From: Cololabis saira | Taxonomy: Eukaryota; Chordata; Actinopteri; Beloniformes; Belonidae | DNA: 64,000 nucleotides | Reading direction: 5' to 3' | Assembly (NCBI RefSeq): GCF_033807715.1 | Contig: NC_084599.1 | Location: 34,762,750-34,826,749, forward strand | Shown here: in pieces, positions 44,392-56,237 of the stretch | Position numbering within the stretch: the first letter of the stretch is position 1 | Layout of the letters: each line of letters begins with the position of its first letter | Translations under genes and position numbers: made by a program | Notes under the pieces: model-generated | What the model was told of the DNA's origin: nothing | The model's input: only the letters and a program-made list of their open reading frames with translations | Databases searched by the model: none

Positions 44392-47300
44392 CTGACGGAG
44401 AGAAAGAAAGACAGACGGCGATGTAAATCAACCCACCACTGCCATGTTACAACAAAGAAAAAAGGATGTTGACAGAAACCTTTTTCATGCTTCCATTGAG
44501 GCCAAACAATTAAAACAATGTCGAAACCAGAGGCGGGAAACGGACTGGGATTTATGTTGTTTACGTTATCGCTAGGAAACAGGACCAATAAGACTGAAAC
44601 AGGGAAAGGACACGGGGAAACGATGGCTCACCTCAAGGACAAAAACTCCACAGTCGCTGTCATTTTTCTGCTGAGGAATACCCTGCGGAGTCAAGACGCC
44701 CGAGTCAAACAAGGATCCAGATGACAGTTAACTTTCGAGACTAAACGTATAGTACAAAACCATTTACATGAATGTCACTGAGCTGTTTATTTGACTTTGC
44801 AGTGTGAAAAAAGAGACAGTAGCTCAGGTCTTGTTTCTGGTTTTTAGTTTTTAGTTTATTTTTATTTTTATTTTTTTTCTTTTGACTTTATTTAATTTTT
44901 ATGGTTTATATATGATGTTGTGAGGAAGGGACAGGACTAAATAAGCGTTCTGCTTCCTCCTGTTCCCTCTCGAACACATTGTTTTGATTTGTGTTTTACT
45001 TTTGAATGAGACTGTTAAATTGTTTTGCTTTTATTTTTTTTTTATTCTGATGCTTTTAATTTGATTGGGTTTTGTTGTGTTCGAGACAAAGCCAATAAAT
45101 AAATAAATAAAAATGGTTAACAAAAAAGAAAAAAAAAAAAAAAAAAGGACAAAAGATCCAGAAAGTTTCATATAAAGGAGAAAAATAGTTCCTGCTAAGA
45201 ACAGAAAGAGCAAAAACTATTATCTAAATCTGACAGATGAACGCGGCACGATAAACACAGCTCAGGCTCAGGGTCACCTTAATGATGGTAATCTTCCAGC
45301 CTTTCTGGAAAGCTGCCTGCTTCTTCTCTCTGGCTTCAGACTGCAGATATTTCATGATGTTCTGAGAGAAACAACATACAACAGTTACGTTACAACGCAT
45401 GACATTGTCATTCTTCCACTTTCCACCGCAGAGCGATGAGGAACATGAAGTTCTTTGACTGTTTAAAAAGGTTTCCATTTCAGTTTGGATTACAGAGCTC
45501 GGTGTGGATTATACAAGCACTGAAGCACTCATATTCTGGTGACTACAAACAAACTCTAACCAGGAAACTGCGTGCCTTGGTGTGAAATTACTTATCTACG
45601 GAGCCCTTAAGGGGACAAGAAATAAATAAGGAAACTTTTGTGTGATATTGCAAAACATTTTTCAAAGGTTTCTGAGTCAGACTCAAATGGATTTGGTCTC
45701 TTGCTACAACACTGAGGCCCATCTGCATCCGCATGCGGGCAACTTTCATCTTGCCCTCAAATATAAAAGACATTAAATCAGTGCTTGACGTCAGAGTGAC
45801 ATCTTTAGGGGGGATAGGGAACTTGCTCGTCGCAAGGACTTCTCAAGTGTGGCTGGTAGGGTTGGCTTCTTTCTTGCTTCAAAACCTTCAAGGTCCTCCA
45901 TGACTGCGGAGCAGAGCGTATCAGCTTCCCGTTCAAAAGGGCAGTGATACGCTACAGGTGTTTGGGGCAACACGCGATATCTTGTTAACGTTTTGCGACA
46001 TATCGCAGAAGTTCCCCTTATTTTGTTTCCCCTAGACGGCTCTGGTCTTATCAATACATTCGTACAACGGAGTCTATCAGGGGTTACAGGAGACATAAGG
46101 ATCTGAGGCAACTTCCATGCACGGATGTTCTGTGGTTAGTTGTTCATGATGTTTGGAATAACTTACCTGCTGAGTTCCTTCAAAAACTTCCAGCAAGTGC
46201 TCCTAGAAAACTGGATGTCGTTTTGACAGCAAAGGGCGTCACTCCAAATACTGATTTGAGTTTGATTTCATTTTTCTTTTTTTTTTACCTCCACTTTGTA
46301 TGAAATAAAGTAATGAACTAAAAAGGAGGAACCAGTTATTTGTATCCTTTTAAACATGTTTCACTTGATTGCATTTCTTCACACCTGGCTAAGACTTTTG
46401 CACAATATTGTATCATTTTTATACGTATTGTTAATATATGTATGTATATTTGAATACATTCTTTTCTCTTTTGGTTTAATACATTTTATTAAAATTGAAC
46501 TGCACCTATTGACACTAATCCAGGTACTCACATCTGTGGTATGTCTGAAGACAATGCCTTGGCTGTCATAGTAGCTGATGGTTTTGGTTGCCATGGTGAC
46601 TGTGACAAGTGACCAGTGGATTTCTAAATGGATTGGAATTAACAACAACCACTTGGAGAACAAGTCAACCTGAAAGAAAAAAATAAATAAAAACACGCCA
46701 CAAATGAACACATGTAGATAAAATACTACGTGCACAATATCGAAGCCAGACTTTTAAGCATTAATCACCTGATGAATAGCAAGGAACTGAAAAATATTTA
46801 AAAAAAAACTTTTTTTCTTGTTAAATCTTGCAGCAAAATGTTTGAAAACAGTGGCTAAAGACTTACTGAGCAGTTTTTAAACAACTGGTTTTCACTGTGT
46901 GCTGTTTGTGCGGCGAATTTAGGCTGTTGTCACCAACAGGTGTGAAGATCCAGCTTCACATCAGTCTTTTTAGACAGAAATGCTTTTGTAAAGCCATGAA
47001 TAGTTTTTCTTAATTCATGGTTCACACCATTCAAAGACTAAAGACATGACAGCTGTAATTACATGTGACTTGTTTGGCAAGTTTCCAGACCCGTAAGCCA
47101 TTTGGAATGCTTACAAAACATATTCATCTGTGACAACACAGAAAGTTCACCTGGCATGAAGCTGATGACGTGCACCTTTTTCATTTGCTAACATAAGAGA
47201 CAAAATGAAAACCTTCACAATCCTGTAAATTAAAGTTCTGACTCCAGAAAGTCATATCCAGCTGCAGCTATGAGCAACAAGGACTAAACTGCCTCCTTAC

Positions 47301-50300
47301 TTTTTTAGTCCATCTCTTCACACCATCATAACCTTTGGCAACCAGCTGCTTGTGGAAAAAGCTGTTGAAAAAATGAACCTAGGAGAAAGATCCAAACTAA
47401 TTACACACCCAAAAAGTCTTTAAAATTTGTATATATTCTTTGGAAAGTCCACACTATCCATTATGAGAGAACATAAACTCTCAGCTGTATTTTACCTTGT
47501 GCTCTGTTGCATCCATAATGAGTTCTCCATACATGTTGATAATCTGAAATTGAAAAAAGAACAAAGCAGAGCAGTTCAAGTAGTTAGGAAACCATTCAGA
47601 CTGTGTAATCTTCCCCAGTCAAATTGTCATACATAAAATGGATTATACGGTATAATTAAGTGCAATGAAAGGAAAAAAATACTTTCTTTTATGCAGACTG
47701 GACCGTGAGAGAAAATGTGATGGTCGTGAGAAAGCTTTGCCTGGTCTTTACCTGGTCATTGAGCCAGTTCTGCTCCTCTAATGTGCAGAGATCCTCCAGG
47801 CTCAGCGTGTGTTTGTTATACATGACCATGAAGCCGGCGATGGGAACAGAGGCCAGCCCCGCCCGGTAGCGACTCATCTCCCCTTTGATGTCCAGGCCAC
47901 TATTTATGAAACAGACACATGGAGAGGAAGAATGCAGCCACATCTTAACATATAAACATTGTCAGTTCAGTGTAATTTAATCACATTCAACTAAATAAAA
48001 GACATTTCTACTTCAAAACTGATCCATGTAAATACAGTGGCAACATTAAAATAACATGAAACGTGGCTGATCTGATTTAAAAAAAAAAAATTATCTGCGT
48101 GCAAAAAAAACCACCCAAAACGTCTTTGTTCCAAGAATAAATGTGCTCAGCTCATAATAGCAATATTTAATTATTGACATCTTCAGCAGAGCTAGAGATC
48201 CATTTTAACAGTTCCCAAACTGCACAATATTTAAATCTGGCACTGATGGACTGATATCACGATGTCTGCAAAAGCACTCGTTATACTGCAAGATGTGTGA
48301 AGCAAAGCAAATAAACACAAACGGGCATGTTTCAGCTTTTTCTGCTGCTTGATTCTTAAAAAAAAAAAAAAAAGAAAGAAAGACTTGAACACTCCTCATT
48401 TTCTATACAAGTTTTTCATTGAATATAATTTACAAAGAGTAGGTGTGCGTGTGCGTCTGTATGTGTGCTGACCTGTTGCAGAAATCAGTGTTGCCTTTCT
48501 TCTTCAGGTGTTCCAGAACATCAGTTTCACTGAGAGGAATGAAGCTGCCATATTTCAGATAGAAGTCCTCAAGAAACTCTAAAACAGAGAGAACCACGAT
48601 AAATTAAAGACTTTTGTTAAATGCTGAAAATAACAGATTTGTAAACTGTACCAAATACAGACTTGTGCACAGCTTTTATTTGTGTCTGTGTGAGTTTAAA
48701 GAATTTAAGTCCAACAATATACAAACTCTTCTTTTTGCCTTCCTGCAAAGCTGTAGTCAGAGTTAATCTGATAACACCAGCGGTGCAATCAAAAACATCT
48801 ATTCTATTAAAAGAAAACGTTGTTCGCCTCATGATTCCTGCAGATTTCTTGTTAACCAGTGTCAGATTCTTGGTAAACAAGGACTGATCAAAAATCACCA
48901 TATGAATGACTGAAAAAACGAATGCATGGACACTGCCAGCATAATCAGAGGCACCACTTGCTAAGAGCCATACCAGGCAAATTCTTGGGGCCCTGAGCCA
49001 GAAGGGGGGCCCCTGAGGGCTTTGAATTTTGAACCACAACAAAGAAGGTGGTGAGAGAGGAAAAAAAAAAAAAAAAAAAAAAAAAAATCAATGCAACTCT
49101 GGGCAGAAACAAATGTGTTTTTACATACGCTTACTAAAATGATGCAAATATATGATGCCATCCAAACCAAACGTGATCCAAGTGTACAACTTGGTTTTTG
49201 GCAAGACATTAAACTTGATCTTACCCCTCAAGGCAAACTTTAAGGCTTGCAGTGTTTAATGATGTATAAACTGATTTAGATCCAGCCTGTGTCTATTAAT
49301 GCTGCATGAACTAGGTCATGAATGTGAAGTCACAGAAAGTGCTGATAACTGAAATGGTTAACTCTTTTTGCATGTCAAAACATCAAACATTAACTAGCCT
49401 CATTTACTTGCATTCCACAACACATCTTACCGTGGACAGTATCAGCAAGCTGATCCAGGCTTGCTTCTTTCCGTGCATCTATATCCATCCGTTTTTTCAT
49501 CAAACTTTCTTCCATCTCATCTTTTGCCCATGTGCCAGGTTGACAGTAGATTTTGTGATCTGTTAATGCCCAACAGTCATTTATACTGCTAACAGTTATA
49601 GGACCATGATCTGGGGGGGATACGGTAGCTGGGGGGCAAGTTTCCACTTCCATGGATGAGGATTTTTGGTCACAGTCTGGCGAGGTGATGCTTTCATTGG
49701 ACGGTGTTACGGGGGAAGCACCTTGGTCTGTTCCATCAGAAATTTGGTCCACCAGCATTACAGAGTCAACGTCCTTGGAAGGTCGTAATGACGAAGCAGG
49801 ATGTTTCATCAGTGAGATGGACAGTATTCCATCTTCAGATTCACTCACGATGATACTGTCCACCATCTCTACTTCAGTGTCAGATAGGTTTACTGTGTCT
49901 CCATTTCCAAACAGACATTCAACTGAGCCGGGCTCTTTTTGGTCTCCATGGTGCAACTGTGAATCTCGGTTTTCCTTTATTTTCTGTGCTGGGCGAGTTA
50001 AGGCACCCGTTCTTGAACTGATAACGTCTCCTTTATTTCCACTGTTTATTTCAACGTTAAATTCAGTTTTTGATGGAAAGGCGGCTTTTATCATTCCTCT
50101 CCCTCTACCTCTCACCGCCACAGCCCCGCTGCATACTGTTATGGTGTCCAGGTCCCTTCTATCCACACCTCCTTTCTCTACCGCACCAACAACCCCTGAG
50201 TGTTCAACCGAAGCATCCTCCCTTTTCTGTGGAGCAATACAGATTTTTAATGGTCCATCCTGTGAGATGACTGAGACGGGGCTTTGTGACTGAGTATCAG

Positions 50301-50865
50301 CTGTTGCTACACACTGGACCTTCTGTTGTGTGTCATCCCCATCCTCAGATTCGTCTACTTTGTTCTTTGTCAGTTCAAAGTTTCTTATATGTGTCAACTT
50401 CCCCCCTCTTTTCTTCGGGATGTCTCCAAGATCGCCATCAGTCCCCCTCCCTCTTCGTCTCCCCCTCCCTTTCCCCTGGGTTCCGACATTGTGCCCCGCA
50501 CTGTTGGGGCCACAACAGTCACAGGACTTAGGAGTCCTCTTCCTTCCTGATGTACGGCCATTGATCGGGCCCTGTTCAGGAGTTGAGGGCTCTGTAGTGT
50601 GCCTGAATGATGGGCTTGAGCTAGTACTTAATGTTTTTGTTGTATTTTTAGCAGGTGGTTGTGCATCAGCAGGATCTGGAGTAGAGGGCTGGGCAGAATC
50701 TGACGTAAGGTCCTTGATGGCCGGTTCTGTGGGGGTCTGCTTTTGGTCCTGATCCGTCGAGCCTCCCGAGGGAGGCACTAAAGGATGTGCTGTGGCAGCA
50801 ATAGTTAAGTGAGGTGAGAGTGAAGCTGTCGTTTTCATTGGGGAAGCAGAGTCGCTGTGAACCAT
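44281..50865 (-). CDS. senp5: sentrin/SUMO-specific protease 5 (nine coding exons)
   Basis: Ulp1-family cysteine protease (C48) that removes or matures SUMO; vertebrate SENP5 acts mainly in nucleolus and mitochondria (family knowledge). The nine exons join in phase to 732 codons; human SENP5 is about 755. Residues 1-478 form one exon, Ser/Thr/Pro-rich with CDCCGP (115-120) and basic patches GKGRGRRRGRG (131-141) and KKRGGK (151-156). The protease domain covers about 530-732: NWLNDQ, MYGELIMDA, HFFNSFFHKQL, catalytic His623 (EIHW), Asp640 (YYDSQ), oxyanion Gln684 and Cys690 (NDSDCG), ending YKELCDCHLNN. PQQKNDSDCGVFVL and KRIYKEL favour SENP5 over SENP3. The start has G at -3 and +4 and an in-frame TAG nine bases upstream. 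All splice sites are GT-AG. Confidence 0.85.
44632..44682 (-). CDS. senp5: senp5 coding exon 8 (catalytic Cys)
   Basis: 51 bp, phase 0, encoding GIPQQKNDSDCGVFVLE with the oxyanion Gln and the nucleophilic Cys. Confidence 0.93.
44925..45115 (+). mobile_element. LINE 3' end in senp5 intron 7
   Basis: GGGACAGGACTAAATAAGCG, CTTCCTCCTGTTCCCTCTCG and TTGTTGTGTTCGAGACAAAG then (AATA)n form a known fish LINE 3' untranslated end. It lies between coding exons 7 and 8 in opposite orientation to senp5. Confidence 0.55.
45278..45361 (-). CDS. senp5: senp5 coding exon 7
   Basis: 84 bp, phase 0, encoding NIMKYLQSEAREKKQAAFQK and GWKITIIK, the helix between catalytic Asp and Cys. Confidence 0.92.
46085..46270 (-). 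pseudogene. Tc1-like relic in senp5 intron
   Basis: On the minus strand CTAGGAGCACTTGCTGGAAG, AAGGAACTCAGCAGGTAAGT and ACTAACCACAGAAC match a segment I know from antisense Tc1-like transposons in fish. The neighbouring minus frame 45791-46111 is probably part of the same old insertion and is not an exon. Confidence 0.4.
46532..46669 (-). CDS. senp5: senp5 coding exon 6 (catalytic His and Asp)
   Basis: 138 bp, phase 0. Encodes LLLIPIHLEIHWSL with the catalytic His and TISYYDSQG with the catalytic Asp, 17 residues apart as in vertebrate SENPs. Confidence 0.93.
47301..47378 (-). CDS. senp5: senp5 coding exon 5
   Basis: 78 bp, phase 0, encoding VHFFNSFFHKQLVAKG and YDGVKRWTKK, a core SENP3/5 segment. 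Confidence 0.92.
47496..47543 (-). CDS. senp5: senp5 coding exon 4
   Basis: 48-bp micro-exon, phase 0, encoding IINMYGELIMDATEHK. MYGELIMDA matches SENP5 rather than the MYGDLVMDT of SENP3. Confidence 0.92.
47752..47899 (-). CDS. senp5: senp5 coding exon 3
   Basis: 148 bp between AAATAG and GTAAAG, phases 2 to 0. Encodes MVMYNKHTLSLEDLCTLEEQ then NWLNDQ, the start of the Ulp1 protease fold and its substrate-binding Trp region. Confidence 0.92.
48473..48578 (-). CDS. senp5: senp5 coding exon 2
   Basis: 106 bp between TTTTAG and GTCAGC, phases 1 to 2. Encodes FLEDFYLKYGSFIPLSETDV and more, a segment shared with SENP3/5 just before the protease domain. Confidence 0.88.
49431..50865 (-). CDS. 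senp5: senp5 coding exon 1 (large N-terminal exon)
   Basis: Starts at the ATG at 50865 and ends after 478 codons plus one base at donor GTAAGATG (49429-49430). Disordered, basic regulatory region. Its end (WAKDEMEESLMKKRMDIDA) leads into the next exon. The reverse-strand frames at 49652-50293 and 50286-50752 are shadows of this exon. Confidence 0.9.
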
Positions 50866-50972
50866 GACGTCCTACTTTGGCTCTTCAACCCCATCCCCAA
50901 CACCCCTCAATAAAGTGCTGTCCTCTCTTCCCTTTTGGGTTGCTGCTAAACAAGTATTCTTGAGTATTCTTC

Positions 50973-51089
50973 TTAATTTGTATCCTCACTGTTGTTATCG
51001 TCTTGCAAAAAACTTCTGCTGTGTAGAAAAGCAGCTCTTCTTAAGCCTCTTCCATCACAGAAGTTCTTGAGGATAGTGCACATGGACAT
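50973..51089 (-). other. upstream ORFs in senp5 5' untranslated exon
   Basis: The coding exon appears to start at an acceptor (TCTGGTTAG) near 51120. Before the main ATG the message would carry a 4-codon frame (51099-51113) and a 38-codon frame (51087 to the stop at 50973, starting MSMCTILKNF). Such upstream frames usually lower translation. Inferred from the sequence only. Confidence 0.4.
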
Positions 51090-51459
51090 GGCAAGTGTTC
51101 ACAGCAGTACCATGTTCTCCTAACCAGAGGAAATGAGAAAACATGAGAAGAGAAGAAAAGGGGAGGCAAAGTTACTGGGGTTGCAGTTAGGCTTCACACA
51201 ATGGCAACATGTATCAACAAAGCAAATATGGGCTCTCAACAAGTCATTTAAAAAGAATCACATTTTATAATAATAAAGTCTTAACTGGGTTACGTTAACT
51301 ACAGATATCAAACATTTTGGGGGAAGAAAACATGATAAAATCAAGGTCCAGGACCTTTCCTGACAGATATCTATTTGTCTTACAAACAATCACAGGTCAG
51401 GTTTTAATTTTGATTGGTCAAACATTAATAGTTAAAGTATTTAATTACTTTATTGCTAT

Positions 51460-51715
51460 TATCTAGTGTTACTTTTTATACATGGACATCCTGTTTATTA
51501 TGCTGCACTCTCTTTTTAACAATTTGTGCTTTTTATTATTTTACCTCTTTTCCTACCATTTTATTTGTTATTTATTGTATTTTATTGCATTGTATTATTA
51601 TTTTTATCTCCCTTTTTAATTTACTTGTTGCTGTTTAATTGTGTCTTGCTGCTTTTAATGTTTAATGCTTTTAATGCCATTGCAATAATCAACCTACAGA
51701 AAATAAATGCATGAA
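51460..51715 (+). mobile_element. L2 LINE 3' tail, copy 2
   Basis: TGCTTTTTATTATTTTACCT, TTTAATTGTGTCTTGCTGCT and CTACAGAAAATAAATGCATG. Somewhat decayed at the 3' end. Confidence 0.7.
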
Positions 51716-51879
51716 TACATTTTTCCATTTATATATAAGCTGCTTCATTGGTCAGTGGTGGTTCAGTGGTCATTGGTTAATATTAAAAGTGAACATGAAG
51801 CTTTGGGGACAAGATCATTCTTATCATTGCAAATTGTCAAATTGATTTAATTCACCGTACGAATTGCTACAGATTACCG

Positions 51880-52145
51880 GTACTTTTGTAATACTGTATT
51901 TGGACGTTTTGACCGTATAGAAACGTAATTCTTGCTATTTTAAGAATGAGATGTACCTGCTGTACTCTACTACCCTTACTTGTGCCAACTTGTGCTTTTT
52001 ATTATTTGACCTCTTTTCTTATCATTTTATTTCATTTTATTTGTTATTTACTATTTAATTGTGTCTTGCTGCTTTTAATGTTGATGTAAAGCACTTTGAA
52101 TTACCTTGTGTTGAATTGTGCTATATAAATAAACTTACCTTGTCT
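51880..52145 (+). mobile_element. L2 LINE 3' tail, copy 3
   Basis: Closely matches 23850-24105, including ATACTGTATTTGGACGTTTT upstream and GATGTAAAGCACTTTGAATT then CTATATAAATAAACTTACC. Confidence 0.8.
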
Positions 52146-52439
52146 TATTATGTCTTAAACTGCATAAAAACATAACTGAGGTTAGTGACAGCAGCTATTT
52201 TTATAATAGCATTTTACATTTAATATTTAACTGAAAACATTTCAGCATCAATGACATGGAGGTAGTTGCAAAGTCTGAAATGCACTAATTAAGTGCTTTC
52301 TATCTTTTATCTTTTTACATGAGCAAAAGCTCTGAAGCAAATTTTCTATTTGTCTTACAAACAATCACAGGTCAGGTTTTAATTTTGATTGGTCAAACAT
52401 TAATAGTTACAGTATTTAATTACTTTAGTACCATTATCT

Positions 52440-52705
52440 AGGGTTACTTTTTATACATGAATATCCTGTTTATTATGCTTCACTCTACTGCCCTTACCTT
52501 TTAACAATTTGTGCTTTTTATTATTTTACCTCTTTTCCTATCATTTTATTTGTTATTTATTGTATTTTATTTCATTGTATTGTATTGTATTTATTTTAAT
52601 TTACTTGTTGCTGTTTAATTGTGTCTTGCTGCTTTTAATGTTGATGTAAAGCACTTTGAATTACCTTGTGTTTAATTGTGCTATACAAATAAACTTACCT
52701 TGCTT
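52440..52705 (+). mobile_element. L2 LINE 3' tail, copy 4
   Basis: Same tail, ending CTATACAAATAAACTTACCT; part of the duplicated unit. Confidence 0.8.
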
Positions 52706-53339
52706 TATTATGTCTTAAACTGCATAAAAACATAACTGAGGTTAGTGACAGCAGCTATTTTTATAATAGCATTTTACATGTAATATTTAACTGAAAACAT
52801 TTCAGTGATTTTCTTCAGCATCAATGACATGGAGGTAGTTGCAAAGTCTCAAATGCACTAATTAAGTGCTTTCTATCTTTTATCTTTTTACATGAGCAAA
52901 AGCTCTGAAGCAAATTTACATATTAGTCATATTATTCTTTATTTAGATTATTCAGATAAAAGAATATTTTCTGATTTAACAAGCAACTAGCAGACAAACA
53001 TAATGAAAAGTGCGGGATTTTCCTTCAATCAACGACTAAATATGTCGTAAAAACCGGTAGCTGGGTAGCAACAAATGTTCACCAGTTTTTAGACTTTTAT
53101 TATTTTACATTTTTTAAATCTCAACCAGATTTCAGTGAAATCTAAAACTCACACAATCAATAAAGTAATGAAGTTAATTAAAACTCCTGGAGATAAACTG
53201 ATATTTGTCGTCGGACAAGATGAAGCACATCCATGCTTAAAGGGAGATATAACCATAACCTCCACGCTAATAGACCAGCTCAGTCCAATAAGACAGGAGG
53301 ATAAGTTTAGGACTAGTTAGTAATGTCTGTGGGCTAGCT

Positions 53340-53620
53340 GGCCGAGCTAACACACACACACAAAGCAGCGATTTCCTCCATTTTCACAGCCGCTTCAAGG
53401 CGTCTGCAAACAAAACCAGAACTGCAAGCTCGTAATGGAGGACTGATGGATGCAAATGAGCCAAATATCCGGGAAAAAGTGAAAGGAAACATGGTTATAC
53501 GGCACCTTGTGTGTGAAATTAACAGTTTCGTCTGGCCACGATTTGAAGAAACAACAAGACAAGCGGCCGTCGCTTCTCGGACACGTCATCGCTCCGCGCC
53601 CACTTCAGTTAAATCCGCCG
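53340..53620 (-). promoter_or_regulatory. candidate senp5 promoter / first exon region
   Basis: CpG-containing sequence (CGTCATCGCTCCGCGCCCAC, AAGCGGCCGTCGCTTCTCGG) about 2.5 kb upstream of the senp5 coding start, with a TGACGT-type element near 53584. No other CpG block lies between anos1 and senp5. The first exon itself is not defined. Frames on both strands across it are not convincing. Confidence 0.35.
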
Positions 53621-54225
53621 TGCTGCTGATTTATGATTTCTGCTGCTGCTTCCTCCAAAAATGTGACCTAATGGTTTTCTACCTTTGTAGAGAAACAATT
53701 TTACTGTTTTACTCCCTAAACCAGGGATATTCAATTGGCGGCCCGCCAGGAGCTTTTATGTGGCCCCTGGTCATATTTCAAAAAAGGGGTTGTTTGTTGA
53801 AAAAAAAAAAAAAATCTTTTTTTTTTTTTTCAGATTTTTTGCCAGTGTTGCACAGTGTTAATGTTTGTCACATTATTATTAACCTCCGTTGTACAGAGGA
53901 CTTTTTGACATCATTAGGCTTCTAGGATTGGCCTGACATTTTTTTCATTTGAATAAGTGAGGACTTTGCATTTCAGATGGAACTTCTAAGCCTCCTATAA
54001 TTTCATCATGTGATTGTTTTGTTTTGCTGATATAAAGCACAGATGTTTCATTAATAAAGGAGCTTATGGTTAATATTTTAGTTGCTTATTTATAACATCA
54101 AACTGGCTAACTGAAATGCTTGTGCTCAATGCTTAATATAATATTCAAATAAGGAAATCTTGGTGGAAAGTGGTGCTTTGTCATTATGGCGTCTTTTATT
54201 AAAAGTAGGTCAATATCAACTTCAT
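53621..54225. other. no recognised feature
   Basis: Poly-A/T runs near 53800-53830. Nothing else identified. Confidence 0.35.
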
Positions 54226-54295
54226 TAAGTATAATATATATATATAAATATATATATATATACATATACATATACATATATACACATATTATCAA
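54226..54295. repeat. TA/CA-rich microsatellite
   Basis: (TA)n and ATATACAT repeats next to the LINE end at 54358-54560. Confidence 0.9.
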
Positions 54296-54357
54296 TATAA
54301 TCATTATTGTACATTTTATATACGTACATTATGTTGAATCCTCACACAATCACTACC

Positions 54358-54560
54358 TCATGTCTCCTCTTCCATATTTCTTCTGTATTTGGCAAAAATC
54401 TTTTCTTTGTATTTGCTTTTGAACCTGTAGATGGTTGGACATTGTTTCAGCTCCTTACTCAGACTGTTCCATAGATAAAGGCGAATGACTGAATGAATAT
54501 CAAATAAAGCGATAGAATTGGTTTTTTTTCTCTTTATCGTATAATGTTCACAAAGTGTAA
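54358..54560 (-). pseudogene. LINE reverse transcriptase C-terminal fragment
   Basis: The minus frame reads LFDIHSVIRLYLWNSLSKEL and then YRFKSKYKEKIFAKY, the LWNSLP...FKxxLKxxL pattern that ends many non-LTR ORF2 proteins. It runs into an AT-rich tail at lower coordinates. Confidence 0.6.
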
Positions 54561-54576
54561 TGCAATTCATGTCATT

Positions 54577-55045
54577 GATTGGTCGATATTTGATAGATCC
54601 TATTTTCTGCCATAACTTTTAAATGGTATGACATAGAGTAGTGGGTGGTGTCATCAGACTCTGTTTTGACTCCTTCACCTTAGTTGGTGCAAATTAGCCC
54701 CGCCCCTTCTTCTGATTGGTCGATATGTGATAGTTCCGATTTTCTGCAATAACTTTTGAATGGTTTGACATAAAGACTCGTGGGTGGTGTCATCTCACAG
54801 TTTTGAGTCCTTGAACATAATTGCTGCAAATTAGCCCCGCCCCTTCATCTGATTGGTCCGTATCTGATAGTTCCTACTTTCTGCCATAACTTTTGAATGG
54901 TTTGATATACAGAGTGGTGGTATCATCCGCTAAATGTCCAGCCCTGAAGAATCTACATGCAAGTCATACAAGCGCTTCCACTGCAGCACACCTGAACGTG
55001 CACAAGGGTGCGAGGGCCCGTTCATCACTGCTTGCAGCTTTAATC
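54577..55045 (-). repeat. AAAGCTGCAAGCAGTGATG-type fish repeat, reverse copy
   Basis: On the minus strand it starts TTAAAGCTGCAAGCAGTGAT and GAACGGGCCCTCGC. It contains three direct segments with TGACACCACCCAC and CAAACCATTCAAAAG, and the phrases GGGGCGGGGCTAATTTG. Same family as 30345-31106. Confidence 0.75.
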
Positions 55046-56237
55046 TTAATTATTTGATTTTTTTTTTCTAGTGCCAAAAATTATGAACTTAGTTTTAGTT
55101 AGATTTAATGATAGGTTATTGATATCAAACCATACATAACTACACCACGCCTAAGACTGCATTAGATCTGACTATTCCCCCTAAAATAAACTGTCATTTT
55201 TAAGTTTCCGTCTATTTTTATTGGCTTTTAAAATAAATCAATCTCTGACAGTTTTCCAATTTACAGAAGCATTTCCAGTAACCGTTACAATAAGCAAACA
55301 CAAACACGGTGTCTTGAGGACCTTTAATTACAAAAATCTAAGACAAGAAAACAATAAATAAAAATCAAAGTAAAAAAAGTAAAGAAATTAACTACAAAAT
55401 TACAAGCTGTAAAAGGTTATATAGAGAGAGGATTTTAATAGGCTATTTGCTGGTTGGATGATCCCAGTAGCTCCAGTCAGTTCCAACCTTTTCAAAGCAA
55501 TGATGTGACTTGCATTAACATAAAGCATAAAATGCATCAAATAGTACAATTAGGACATGTAAGCTTTTTAAAAACATGTGATCCAAATATATGAACTTAC
55601 ATCAATACTTTTGAACACCAAGAGTAATGAAGAAGTTAAGCTGTTGAAATAAACACATTCTGTTGCTATACATTTCCATTTGTACATAAAGTCAGTGCTT
55701 AATTATTCTGTATTAGTGTGATGAAAATGAAGAGGCAGCAACAATGGTATCTTTACAAGTGTAAAGATTGAAAATGATTCAGATGTAGAAGAAGGAACAC
55801 TTTACTTGTCTTGCAACACTGCACCACTAAATCATTTGAGAAATGCTGCCATTTTAATAGAAAACATGTACAGGTATATGCTCTGCTGAAAAGAATAACT
55901 ACGCATGTACTCGGCGTTTCTTAAACTGGCAACATGTACATTTCTTTATTATACAAGTTTGGACATGTTTTCTACACATGTCCTGCAAAACTGCACAGCA
56001 GAAGAAGTTATAAAAGTGGTTATTGCTTGAGATGATCAAAGTGCAGCAGATGGTTGCAGCTTCGGGTTTGGGGCCTTAAAGACATGACCAGTAGGTAGCA
56101 GGAAGAAAAAAACAAACACATTCTTAAACATGAAGGGGGAAAACACGTTTTTTGGTTTTAAAAGAAATAAATATGGGACTATGAATTTTTGAGCAAGACA
56201 AAACTGACATTTGTGAGTAACAGATCGCTACTACCCA
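55046..56237. other. 3' flank and probable 3' UTR of anos1
   Basis: No other gene seen. A minus-strand AATAAA at 55945-55950 would give a 3' untranslated region of about 290 bases after the anos1 stop. Confidence 0.35.

Larger units (their letters stand above)
51371..52917. repeat. imperfect tandem duplication built around L2 tails
   Basis: Segment X (TATTTGTCTTACAAACAATC...GGTCAAACATTAATAGTTA) starts at 51371 and again at 52346. Segment Y (ATGTCTTAAACTGCATAAAA...GAGCAAAAGCTCTGAAGCAA) occurs at about 52141-52345 and 52701-52917. Each X and Y bracket an L2 tail. Copy 1 holds an extra stretch with a second L2 tail, and the Y copies differ by a 13-bp insertion. Confidence 0.85.

Noticed and set aside
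45791..46111. Extra senp5 exon
   Set aside because: Flanking exons already join in phase with conserved sequence, and the stretch lies next to Tc1-like relic sequence.
49652..50752. Long plus-strand open frames (213 and 140 codons) opposite the senp5 large exon
   Set aside because: They are the antisense of a coding exon whose own frame has a clear start, correct phase and a conserved protease downstream. The antisense peptides are low complexity.
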